Assembly: GCA_003640385.1 (NCBI GenBank)
Contig: RCAB01000793.1
Coordinates: 1-18,846, forward strand
Direction of reading: 5' to 3'
DNA: 18,846 bases
Source: Setaria digitata
Lineage: Eukaryota; Nematoda; Chromadorea; Rhabditida; Setariidae
Shown here in pieces: positions 11,801 to 18,846 of the stretch (position 1 is the stretch's first letter; the number at the start of each line of letters is the position of its first letter). The notes under the pieces are model-generated. The model was given only the letters and a program-made list of their open reading frames with translations. It did not search any database and was not told where the DNA came from. The position numbers and the translations under genes were made by a program.

Positions 11801-13902
11801 CCAACTATTGATACCATGTGCTACCTGTACCTCACCGTTATCACTATCATTACGCCAAATTTCAACGGCTGATACACGTGTTCTCGAGACATACCCTGTA
11901 ACGAAAAAATTTCCGAGTACATATATGTAACTAACTTTAACTTTTAACCTTTAAATTGTAGTCTTTGAGTACTATTGAGGAAAGAGTGAAGAAAGAAAGA
12001 AAAGCATATAATTACTTATTTATTTAATCATTATTCATTTACTTCTTCACGCATTCGTTTATTTAATATTTATTTACCTGCTCATCCATTCACTATTAAT
12101 CTATTATTTTGCTTATTCATAAAAGTCGTTTGATAGATCTAAAATTGATAAAAATAAATCGATCGAATCAATTTGTAAAAGAGATTATTACAATGATTTT
12201 GAGGATAGTTATAAATTATCATTTTCTTTCATAACTCCTGCACAATAGGTATCAGTGGTTTCTCCCGAGAGAAAAAGAAGAGAATCCGATGTTGAATAAT
12301 AATGATGCAAAGTTTTCTTTTTTTTCTTCCTTAGTTTATAAATAAAATGTGGAATAGATGAAAAATGACTTATTTAAGAACGGGCATATTTTGCGATTTT
12401 CAATCTTTTCGGAAATTATGGAACAAAAAAAATTTTTTTGTTTTTTTAAAAAATATTCATAATTATTATTGTTTCGCGTTCGTTTTTGTTTTTTGTTTTG
12501 TTGAAGGAAATATTATAAAATGATGAAGTAAATTAATTGTAAATGTGTAACTCAATTACTTAATTCATATTCTTTTCACTTTGAATTATGCATCTTAAAT
12601 TCTTCAATTCATTTAAAAATTACAATATATATGAAAATTATGGAAAAAAATAGATAAAATCATAGAAATTGTTTCTTTTTGGTAAAGTGTAAAGCAAAAG
12701 AAAGAATGAATTAATTAATTGTAAGTAAACAGTGCAATTATTTAATTTTTAATCACAATAATTTTAACACTGATATGATTTTATGTGCTTTTTTTTTTTT
12801 TAAATTTTAATTTGATTATTCATTAGCACTTCGCATATCTCATATACATGGACTATATTCATTTATTTCATGTACTTCACACATTCATCAACACTTCCTT
12901 CCTTCTTACCAGATATTTGAACTACTTTGAAAATTTAATTTAAAAAATTGTCAAATAATTGTCGAACTTTTTTTTCTTTTTTTTTTATTTGAATTAATTA
13001 ATGATTTATCATTTTCCTTAAAACAATATAAAGCAATGACTTGCATATATTTCTATAAAATGCTAGCATTTTTTGATTCTAAAATCATTTGCCTTTCAAC
13101 TGATGAAAGGAAAACGTTGATCAAATCATGTAGGAAATTGTAATTTTACAACTAGCAGAAATTTCATCGAGAAAAAGAGAAAAGGTTATTTAAACATTTC
13201 ACGCATACTAATTTACAATCATTTTGTCTGTTATCGGTTGGCTGAATTGTGTACAATCGTAAAATGTTAAATTTATTTCAACATCACACCTCAAATACTT
13301 CTTCCTTCTACTCCTTTTTAATTTTCATTATTTGCAAATAAATTCCAAAAAAAAAAACTTTTTTTTTTAAAAATGACTTAAGAAAATAAATATGCTTTGT
13401 TAATTCCTTTCCATTTTTTCTTTTCATTTTAATTTATTGCACAAAAATTCTACAAATATTTAAGAATTACATTTTTACAATCATTAGAAGAAAAAATTAT
13501 TTACACAAAAAAACAACAACAAAAGGTATTCTGCTGCAATTGTTGAACTTGAGTGAAGTAATTAATTAATTAATTCTCATTTTCTCATGTTTTTTCCACT
13601 AGTTTGAAATTTTTTTTGTCAAAATTAAAACTGTTAATTTTCAAATTAGCGGAAAAAAGAAACTGATAAGAAATTATAATTTAATAAAAATTTAAAATAA
13701 TTTAATAAAAAAAGAAAACTGCAATCGATTAAATACAACTTAAAAAAATGTTCTTGCTTAGTTTCAAGTTGAAATTCTGATTTTTTCTTTTAGTGATAAA
13801 AGTAAACAAAAAAATTTATTTATTTTTTCACAAACCGTAGCAGACGTTTGCTAGATAACCGATGAACCATACTGATAAGATAAGCAAATTTGACCAAAAC
13901 AT
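4404..13902 (-). CDS. Menorin/FAM151 family (DUF2181) secreted protein, 11 exons, complete
   Basis: I assembled 11 coding exons: 13836-13902, 11776-11895, 9776-9937, 8124-8254, 7387-7502, 7126-7210, 6296-6502, 5690-5869, 5117-5239, 4604-4731 and 4404-4503. All junctions are GT-AG and phase-consistent, giving about 472 residues and a TAA stop. Residues 1-23 form a signal peptide. Residues 34-296 match the menorin domain: AHGINS (48-53), EGDV (73-76), PLM.TP (90-95), FKEWL (104-108), DATLSFGWT (178-186) and ALIW (247-250). Residues 297-472 form a C-terminal domain with C432 and C453. N-glycosylation sequons occur at N38 and N189. In C. elegans the family member MNR-1 is secreted from skin and acts with SAX-7, LECT-2 and DMA-1 to shape dendrites; that role here is inference. 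The junctions I trust least are the 7126 donor (ACG/GTGCGT) and the 4731 acceptor (GATTAAG, no pyrimidine tract). Orthology to mnr-1 rather than a paralogue is unproven, so no symbol is given. Confidence 0.86.
6755..7110. repeat. Decayed intronic direct repeat, offset about 226 bp
   Basis: Segments 6755-6887 and 6979-7110 are related. The best-kept part is ATTTGTTCTG..AATTGTTT..CAAATATTTTTGCTA at 6842-6877 and 7067-7103. It is preceded in both by AGGAAAAAA..ATG..(A/G)TTAATA. Both copies lie in the intron after exon 6 of the menorin-family gene. Confidence 0.6.
7641..7738 (-). pseudogene. Decayed duplicate of menorin-family exon 6 inside intron 4
   Basis: This stretch aligns over most of its length to the true exon 7126-7210 and its acceptor flank. 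The minus strand reads ATG AGC TGG CAC GAA CTA against ATG GAC TGG CAT GAA CTA, and similarity continues through CTTCTGATG. The acceptor is broken: the true exon has TTTTCAG and the copy has TTTTCAC (7719-7720). An in-frame TAG lies at 7664-7666 and a few bases are deleted further on. It lies between exons 4 and 5, upstream of exon 5, so it is out of order for simple use. I read it as a dead exon duplicate, not an alternative exon. Confidence 0.75.
8255..9775. other. Intron 3 of the menorin-family gene
   Basis: It is mostly AT-rich and low-complexity. It holds one GC-richer patch at 8995-9069, listed separately as a finding. It also holds two loosely related blocks, about 9379-9440 and 9515-9590, each with AAATAATACT(A/T)GAAAAAAA followed by CAACTGTTAGC. 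Confidence 0.5.
9938..11775. other. Intron 2 of the menorin-family gene
   Basis: AT-rich intron with homopolymer runs, including T17 at 10333-10349. Patches at 10265-10355 and 10560-10640 are slightly more GC-balanced on the minus strand, but I could not support either as an exon. The rest shows no structure beyond A/T runs. Confidence 0.5.
11896..13835. other. Intron 1 of the menorin-family gene
   Basis: A 1.9-kb AT-rich intron separating the signal-peptide exon from the rest. I see no additional exon, RNA gene or clear repeat in it. Long first introns like this often carry enhancers, but nothing here shows one directly. Confidence 0.5.
13836..13902 (-). other. Exon 1 of the menorin-family gene: signal peptide
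   Basis: The ATG at 13902 opens 22 codons plus one base: MFWSN, then a hydrophobic core [13 protein letters not shown], then NVCY. The donor reads TACG/GTTTGTG and leaves phase 1, which joins exon 2 (starting GG TAT) as a glycine. This is a classical cleavable signal peptide, with cleavage likely near residues 22-24. It sits 1.9 kb upstream of the next exon and is far too short to show as an open reading frame by length. It is identified by three agreeing facts: hydrophobic character, matching phase and correct strand. A possible upstream acceptor, GTCATCCAG, ends at 13939 and would leave a 36-base 5' leader, perhaps a trans-splice site. Confidence 0.8.
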
Positions 13903-13993
13903 CAGTTAGCTTTCAAATTTATCGTGTTGTTTGTTCGGCTGGATGACAATTTCAAATGAATACATTAGAAAATTTATTCCAATCAATTCTTAC

Positions 13994-14037
13994 TACGGTA
14001 GCAGTAAAATTTATAGCAGTGATTTTACCGTACCGTA
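13994..14037. promoter_or_regulatory. Hairpin-forming inverted repeat upstream of the menorin-family start codon
   Basis: TACGGTAGCAGTAAAAT (13994-14010) and ATTTTACCGTACCGTA (14022-14037) are inverted copies with one indel, around an 11-base spacer. The element lies 92-135 bases upstream of the ATG at 13902. It could be a protein-binding palindrome in the promoter or a transposon remnant; its role is unknown. Confidence 0.55.
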
Positions 14038-14684
14038 ATCCGTTATAACAAATTTCGAGGCAAAAATCTGAAAATTTGAACTGAGTGTTTAATCTAGTAA
14101 TAATCATAATACAAAATAAAAAATAAAAAATTTAGTTACGAAAAATAAAAAAAAAAAACGAAAACAAAAATTACATATATTCCATGATTTAATAAAACAT
14201 TTTGAGCTAGTATTTTTTCAAAACGAATTAAAAAAATAATAAAAGGAAATCTTTGAATCATATTAAATCGGAATATATCAACACTCTTAATAAATAATGT
14301 TTTATGATTTTTGATAATATGCCAATTAAGTTTGTGCTAATTATTAAAATGACGACTGCTGCAAATGATAGAAAAAAAACAAAAAAATAAATAAATATAT
14401 AAATAAAATGAAAAAATAAACCAAATTTGAAATGACTTTTCAAAAATGAAGAATTCTTTAGGATGATAATTAAGCCAAACATTTATTTGATGGAAAGTAA
14501 TAAAAGTAAATTTCCTTTTCCACTACTTTTTCTTCATTAAATGAAAATAAAAGTGACAGAAAATGGATAATTTCATAGTATTTAACAATAAATCCACCAA
14601 GAAAAAAGAATTTCTCTCTTTTTTTTTCTTGTTTAACGATATCGAAAATGTATTAAATGGTAATATTGAATTTATTTTTTGAAA

Positions 14685-15305
14685 TTTAAATTTAGACTTT
14701 TAGTAAAACCAGAAAGCGAAAAATTAATTGCTACTAATATAAATCAATAACAAGACAAAATTAATTATCCGAAATAAAATTTAAATATCTTTTTTTTTTT
14801 TTGCATTTTTTTTCGCTAGTACTATGAATTCGAAACGTACTTGGTGTTGAAAATCGAAAAAAAATATCCTCTTCTTTGATTTTTATTTTAATTATCAAGC
14901 AATTTACAATTAATCATGCCTTTTATTATCAATAAAACGTAATAAAATCGATTGGAAATAATAATTTGGTGAAAATTTTGGCCAAGAACAGAAAAACGAT
15001 ACATTTCCATTGAGGATTAGATCTTGTTGATTGATAAGATCGATCATTCCCTTCTCTTTCTCTCTTTTTCTCTCTCTGTCTCTCTCTATCACCTGATTGA
15101 CCTCTTGTTACCTTTTTGTTAGAAAGTTCTAACTATATGATATCTGACCTCAATTCAACATTACTTAAGTGTACGAACTATTTCGCCATTCCTTCTTCAT
15201 TCTTTAAATTTAGACTATTAGGAAAACCAGAAAGGAAAAATTAATTGCTACTAATATAAATCATTAATAATACGAAATTAATTATCTGAAATAAAATTTA
15301 ATATC
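14685..15305. repeat. Pair of ~105-bp dispersed direct repeats
   Basis: Copies at 14685-14790 and 15203-15305 share TTTAAATTTAGACT, AAACCAGAAAG, AAAAATTAATTGCTACTAAT, then ATAAATCA and TTAATTATC.GAAATAAAATTT. They have scattered substitutions and small indels. Their starts are about 518 bases apart and they are in the same orientation. They look like two copies of one non-coding element, not coding sequence. Confidence 0.8.
15049..15089. repeat. CT/TC-rich tract
   Basis: A run of about 40 bases almost purely C and T on the plus strand, with TCTCTCTCT blocks. It reads as a spurious Arg/Glu/Lys-rich peptide on the minus strand (14910-15092), which I do not treat as a gene. GAGA-type tracts can bind chromatin factors in animals; here that is speculation. 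Confidence 0.8.
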
Positions 15306-15307
15306 CC

Positions 15308-15403
15308 TTTCTATACTGCCAATTAAAATCTCTTTCTCTACTGTCAAGAAACTCTTCAACGAATATTTTAAAATATAAAAAAAAATTTTTGACAGTATAG
15401 AAA
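15308..15403. repeat. Inverted-repeat element, stem of 11-15 bp
   Basis: TTTCTATACTG (15308-15318) is perfectly inverted at 15393-15403. TTTCTCTACTGTCAA (15333-15347) pairs with TTGACAGTATAGAAA (15389-15403) with one mismatch. Two alternative left arms therefore compete for one right arm. The element directly follows the second copy of the 105-bp direct repeat, so the two may belong to one small non-autonomous element. Confidence 0.65.
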
Positions 15404-17589
15404 AGCAAAAACAAATGTTGCATGCATATTAAAATTGCACGCAAAATTTGTTTTTATGTAAAATATATAACTTCAAGAAAAATGATAATTGAAATTAAAA
15501 TTAATTCATTTTCTGTTTAGAATATGATAATTTCAATGCATCACTGGTTATTTCAAAATTATTTCATGCATAAATTAAATATAAACGAATTGAATTAAAA
15601 AGAATTAAAATCTGAAGCTGTAGAAAAAAGAAAACATTTTAGCAGCAGGGAAAAAGAGCGAAAAACAAAAGTAAAGAAAAAAGTAAAAAAAAATGTAATT
15701 TTCTTTTTTTTTTTTTCAAATAATTCTCAAAGGAATTAATGATCGTTTTTCTCATATTTTGAAATTTCGCTTTTTTTGAAAATATGAAAATAAAAATGAA
15801 TAATTTAAATATGTATCGTGTAATTGATGTTCATTCATTTGCTGTAATTAAGTGTTTCTCATTTTAATATTTTTAATTATTTTAAATTTTTCACTTTTGC
15901 TCCTAATTTTAACACACCCTTACGTGACCTTTTTATTAAGCTTTAACGCATCTTGCATGATTTTTAAATAAAATTTTCCCCGCTACAAAATTAGTGTACT
16001 AAAATAACAAAAAAGAAAAAAAAAATAAAACGAAAAGGAATTCTTTTATGCGTAATTCGAGAAATTTCAAATTTGAAAAATTTATGTTTTTTTTTCTTCA
16101 AATATTTTGAGCAAAATTTGAACATTGTTGATAAATTTTATTCAGAAAATTTAATCTATTTTACATTTTTGGTAGTAATTGTTTTTTCTTTTAATTTACG
16201 GTTATTTTATTTCTTAGAATTTTCTTTTTTTAATTCATAACTGAAATATTTTAACAATGTGCGAAATAGGCGACAAAAAGCAAAAAAAAAAAATTTTTTT
16301 TGCAATATTATTCATATGATAGTGCAGTGTAGATTTGATCACTCTGCTTTTTTACTAATTTAATTAATTAATTTTCTTTGTTGTTTTAAAAATTTCCTGC
16401 ACACTTCCTATCCTTCATTCCTTCCTGTTCTATTGAGTTGAACACTTATTCTTTCTTGCCTTAACATTTGTAATTAAAATTATCTGATAAAGAGAAATGG
16501 AAAATTTAAGAGTGATTTTAAAAAAGTTAAATAAATGTTGAAAAAAATTTTCTTTAGTTTTGAGTTCATCTTTTTCCCCTTAGTTCTGCACTCCAATTGG
16601 TGAAAAGTTAATTGAAACAGTAAAGAAATTACAGTCAACTTTAAAGCCCTTCAAGTTAATTTGTTTAGCAAAAGTATAGACAAACACAACTTCTTGTGAC
16701 ATACTTAGAAGACTTCCTCCTACCTCGTGCAAATCTTTCGAAAAGTTCTTTTACAATTGTAAAGAAAACATAATTAAAAAAATTAAGGCCAGAAGCGATT
16801 TAAATTAGTGAAAGAGGAAGATTTGCAAATGATAGAAAATAAATAAAATTCATATCATTTTAATGATTTGAAAAAGAGAAGCTAAATTAAAATTAAAGTA
16901 TAGGAATCCCAATTCAAAAATTTGCAATGATTAATATTTAAATTTCATTTATCACTGCTCTTAAAATGAGAACATAGTTTTATTTGTCAAAATTATTTTT
17001 CCCGTAACTTGGATTACTTTTGTTCTAATTGAACAAGTGCAACAGTTTTAAAATGTCCTTTTTTTAAATTCATTTGAACAGATTAAAAATTTTTTAGATT
17101 TTTTTTTTAACAATTCATCTCTCAAATGAATGAGAATTAAATTTTTTATTGAAAAGAATTTATTCTGTTAATTTAGAAGCATTTTAAAATATTGGGGAAT
17201 TCTTCATAAATAGCAATGAAATAATAATAAAAGGTTGATTTTTTTCTTTTTCTCCTTTTGAATAAATGTAAATTTTTTTTTTTTTGCGCAATTTAATATT
17301 TTACCCTTCAGCGAATTAATCAGAAAAGAAATGCAAAGAATAAGAAGAATTTTACATTTTTACATTTTACCTTACAAATTAAAAATGTAATTCTGCAAAA
17401 TAATTTCTTTTTTTCTTTGAAACTCTAATTATTTGAGTTGCTAATTTTTCTAAATCGTAAATAATTACAACTATCCATGTCATTTCTAGAAAACAGAAGT
17501 ACTTTTTTTGCTTAAAAAAAAAAAAAAAAAAAACGATACAGAAAATAGAAAGAAGCTGAAAGATTCGAATAACTGCAAAAATGCTTAGG

Positions 17590-17780
17590 AAACAGAAAGT
17601 GATCAGATATCGAAAAATGGAAAGCCTGCGAAGCCGGAAAAGATTGAGAATGATAAAGGAATGGATGCGGAAGGTGTAAAATTTTAGGATAACAATAACG
17701 GGGCGTAACTTTTCCGCTCCGCCACCTCATTTCCTATTCCGCCCCTCGCTTTACCAGATTGTTTGCTTGCTTGTGGTATA
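17590..17780. other. CpG-containing GC-richer island, possible promoter or exon
   Basis: This stretch is the most GC-rich part of the right half. It contains CGGGGCG, CCGCTCCGCC and CCGCCCC blocks (17699-17747). Open frames exist on both strands: plus 17581-17679 (32 basic residues, with a donor-like AAG/GTGTAA at its end) and minus 17512-17730. Neither has a recognisable domain. A perfect 12-bp palindrome (TAGTCTAGACTA) follows at 17801-17812. I can support unusual composition but not a gene. Confidence 0.4.
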
Positions 17781-18360
17781 TTGAGATAGACACTAGGTGC
17801 TAGTCTAGACTAAGTATTTAGTGCAATTTTACTAGAAAAAAAAGATAAGCATAAAAATTGAAATAACTAAATGATAAATAGATACTTGCGTGGAGAAAGT
17901 GACAAGGAAAGAAAAAGGAAGAAAAACTTTGTTAAAAATACTTTTTCAAATTCTTTGAATAATTTAAATAAAAACCAAATTAGCGGGGAGAAAAAAAAGC
18001 GGAAGGGGGAAGGAAAGGGAAAAAATGTGACAAAAATTTTAGTAAGTTTTGAAAATTTAAAAATCTACATAATTTAATTACACTTTCATTGTAACAGCAT
18101 TATTGTACGGAAAGCAGACATTGATGAAACTGAAATGCTATTAAAATTCCATTCGAAAAAAAGCGATAAATTATTGGTATGAAAGCAGTGGATGATAATT
18201 GCATGCCAATTATTGCGAGTAAAAATTTTTTTAATTAAATTAAAAAAAAAAAACGTAATAAAATGGATTTGCGAAAATATAACATCTTAAGATGAATGGA
18301 GAAAACTAATAAATATTTTTAACCTGTAAATTTACTTAAAGAAAGATTAAAATTTGATGA

Positions 18361-18501
18361 TTAAACGATGAACGACATTTCAACTCGGATCTGAACAATT
18401 TGTCTGGCAAATTCGTTCGTCCACAAATGACAGCCAAGCACTGACATCATCGGTTTAAAATCTGAAATTTCCCTTCGGAACCACTGGGCTGGAAATGGCA
18501 T
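18361..18501 (-). CDS. Uncertain coding-like island, hypothetical 46-residue ORF or exon
   Basis: A GC-balanced patch in otherwise AT-rich DNA. On the minus strand it reads MPFPAQWFRREISDF, KPMMSVLGCHLWTNEF, ARQIVQIRVEMSFIV and TAA. The composition (W, H, C, R well represented, no homopolymer runs) is unlike the spurious low-complexity frames nearby. A TTTCCAG sits just inside its 5' part and could be a splice acceptor. Short open frames also exist on the plus strand, so the strand is not certain. I do not recognise it. Confidence 0.25.
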   Translation of the reverse strand: MPFPAQWFRREISDFKPMMSVLGCHLWTNEFARQIVQIRVEMSFIV

Positions 18502-18539
18502 TGAAATTTTGGTTATTATAAGTAATCAAAATTCTCCGA

Positions 18540-18846
18540 ATGAAAATAATAATTTGAGCCTTATGAATGTATAACAAATAATAACAGTAATAGCAATAAT
18601 TAATAATAAAAAAAATAATAATAAGAAATATATTGATAAATAATAATAAATAAGCAATAATAAATAAATGATAATAATAAATAATTAATAATAATAAATA
18701 AATAATAATAAATAAATAATAATAAATAAATAATAATAAATAAATAATAAAAAATAAATAATAATAAATAAATAATAATAAATAAATAATAAATAAATTA
18801 AATAAATGATAATAAATAAATAATAATAATAAATAAATAATAATAA
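18540..18846. repeat. AT minisatellite built from TAA and TAAA units, 14-bp higher-order period
   Basis: The end of the window is a long array of TAA and TAAA blocks. From about 18690 the blocks follow a regular order, TAAATAAATAATAA, so the true repeat unit is 14 bp and not 3 or 4. Variant units occur (for example around 18751 and 18797-18808). The array runs off the window edge. Confidence 0.85.

Larger units (their letters stand above)
6296..11895 (-). other. Exons 2-7: menorin (DUF2181) domain
   Basis: Exons 11776-11895, 9776-9937, 8124-8254, 7387-7502, 7126-7210 and 6296-6502 encode residues 23-296. They reproduce the order of family blocks: AHxxNS near the start, ExDV, P(I/L)M with a conserved P, an E-W-L helix, the IK strand, a late N/D strand, LSxGWT, the VR strand and the final xLIW with an R-rich helix. 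The longest open stretch is 6287-6502, which would end in TAA at 6287 if read through. A donor, ATG/GTTAAT, at 6296 keeps phase 0 into the next exon, so I treat that TAA as intronic. The domain is related to the phosphodiesterase-type TIM barrels, but several polar positions are changed here. Confidence 0.85.
13903..17580. other. 5' flank of the menorin-family gene
   Basis: This is AT-rich DNA without a supportable gene. It contains the hairpin near 14015, two long direct repeats (14685-14790 and 15203-15305), a CT-rich tract, an inverted-repeat element at 15308-15403 and many homopolymers. The minus-strand open stretch around 16580-16760 is within the length expected by chance at this base composition. 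Confidence 0.5.

Noticed and set aside
9776..11895. Doublecortin-like domain (VEIWRND, then LLEQL)
   Set aside because: This was an initial impression from exon 2 alone. Adding the following exons gives the menorin block order, which doublecortin domains lack.
14910..15092. Minus-strand Arg/Glu/Lys-rich frame
   Set aside because: It is produced by the CT-rich tract and has low complexity.
16580..16760. Minus-strand open stretch of about 57 codons including MSQEVVFVYTFAKQ
   Set aside because: At this A+T content several frames of this length are expected in 18.8 kb. No upstream acceptor or family motif was found.
17871..18077. Plus-strand Lys-rich frame
   Set aside because: Purine-run low complexity with no domain or splice context.

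Overview
The window is a very A+T-rich stretch of an animal nuclear genome, roughly three quarters or more A+T by eye. Coding exons stand out as short, more GC-balanced islands joined by long AT-rich introns with TTTTCAG-type acceptors. Intron style, base composition and the gene family found point to a nematode. A clade III (filarial/spirurid-like) species is my best guess, but the genus cannot be read from the sequence. I saw no tRNA, rRNA, CRISPR array or recognisable transposase gene.

The main content is one minus-strand gene of 11 coding exons (13902 down to 4404). I assembled it from splice signals and phase; every junction is phase-consistent. It encodes a secreted protein of about 472 residues: a signal peptide, a menorin/FAM151 (DUF2181) domain and a C-terminal beta-rich domain with two cysteines. 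In C. elegans the menorin MNR-1 is a skin-derived cue that patterns sensory dendrites with SAX-7/L1CAM, LECT-2 and the receptor DMA-1. This copy keeps the family landmarks (AHxxNS, ExDV, LSxGWT, a late xLIW) but has lost several acidic and histidine positions of the barrel. One of its introns holds a decayed copy of one of its own exons.

Layout from left to right: 45-972 holds the last two exons of a minus-strand gene for a proline- and cysteine-rich, probably extracellular protein, whose 5' exons I could not find. 973-4403 is AT-rich intergenic or intronic DNA with a 108-bp tandem duplication joined at an N. 4404-13902 is the menorin-family gene. 13903-18846 is its 5' flank, with a hairpin close to the start codon, a pair of ~105-bp direct repeats, a hairpin-forming element, a CT tract, a CpG-containing island (17590-17780), a possible coding island (18361-18501) and a terminal AT minisatellite.

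Both genes lie on the minus strand about 3.4 kb apart and encode predicted extracellular proteins. Nothing in the sequence ties them functionally.
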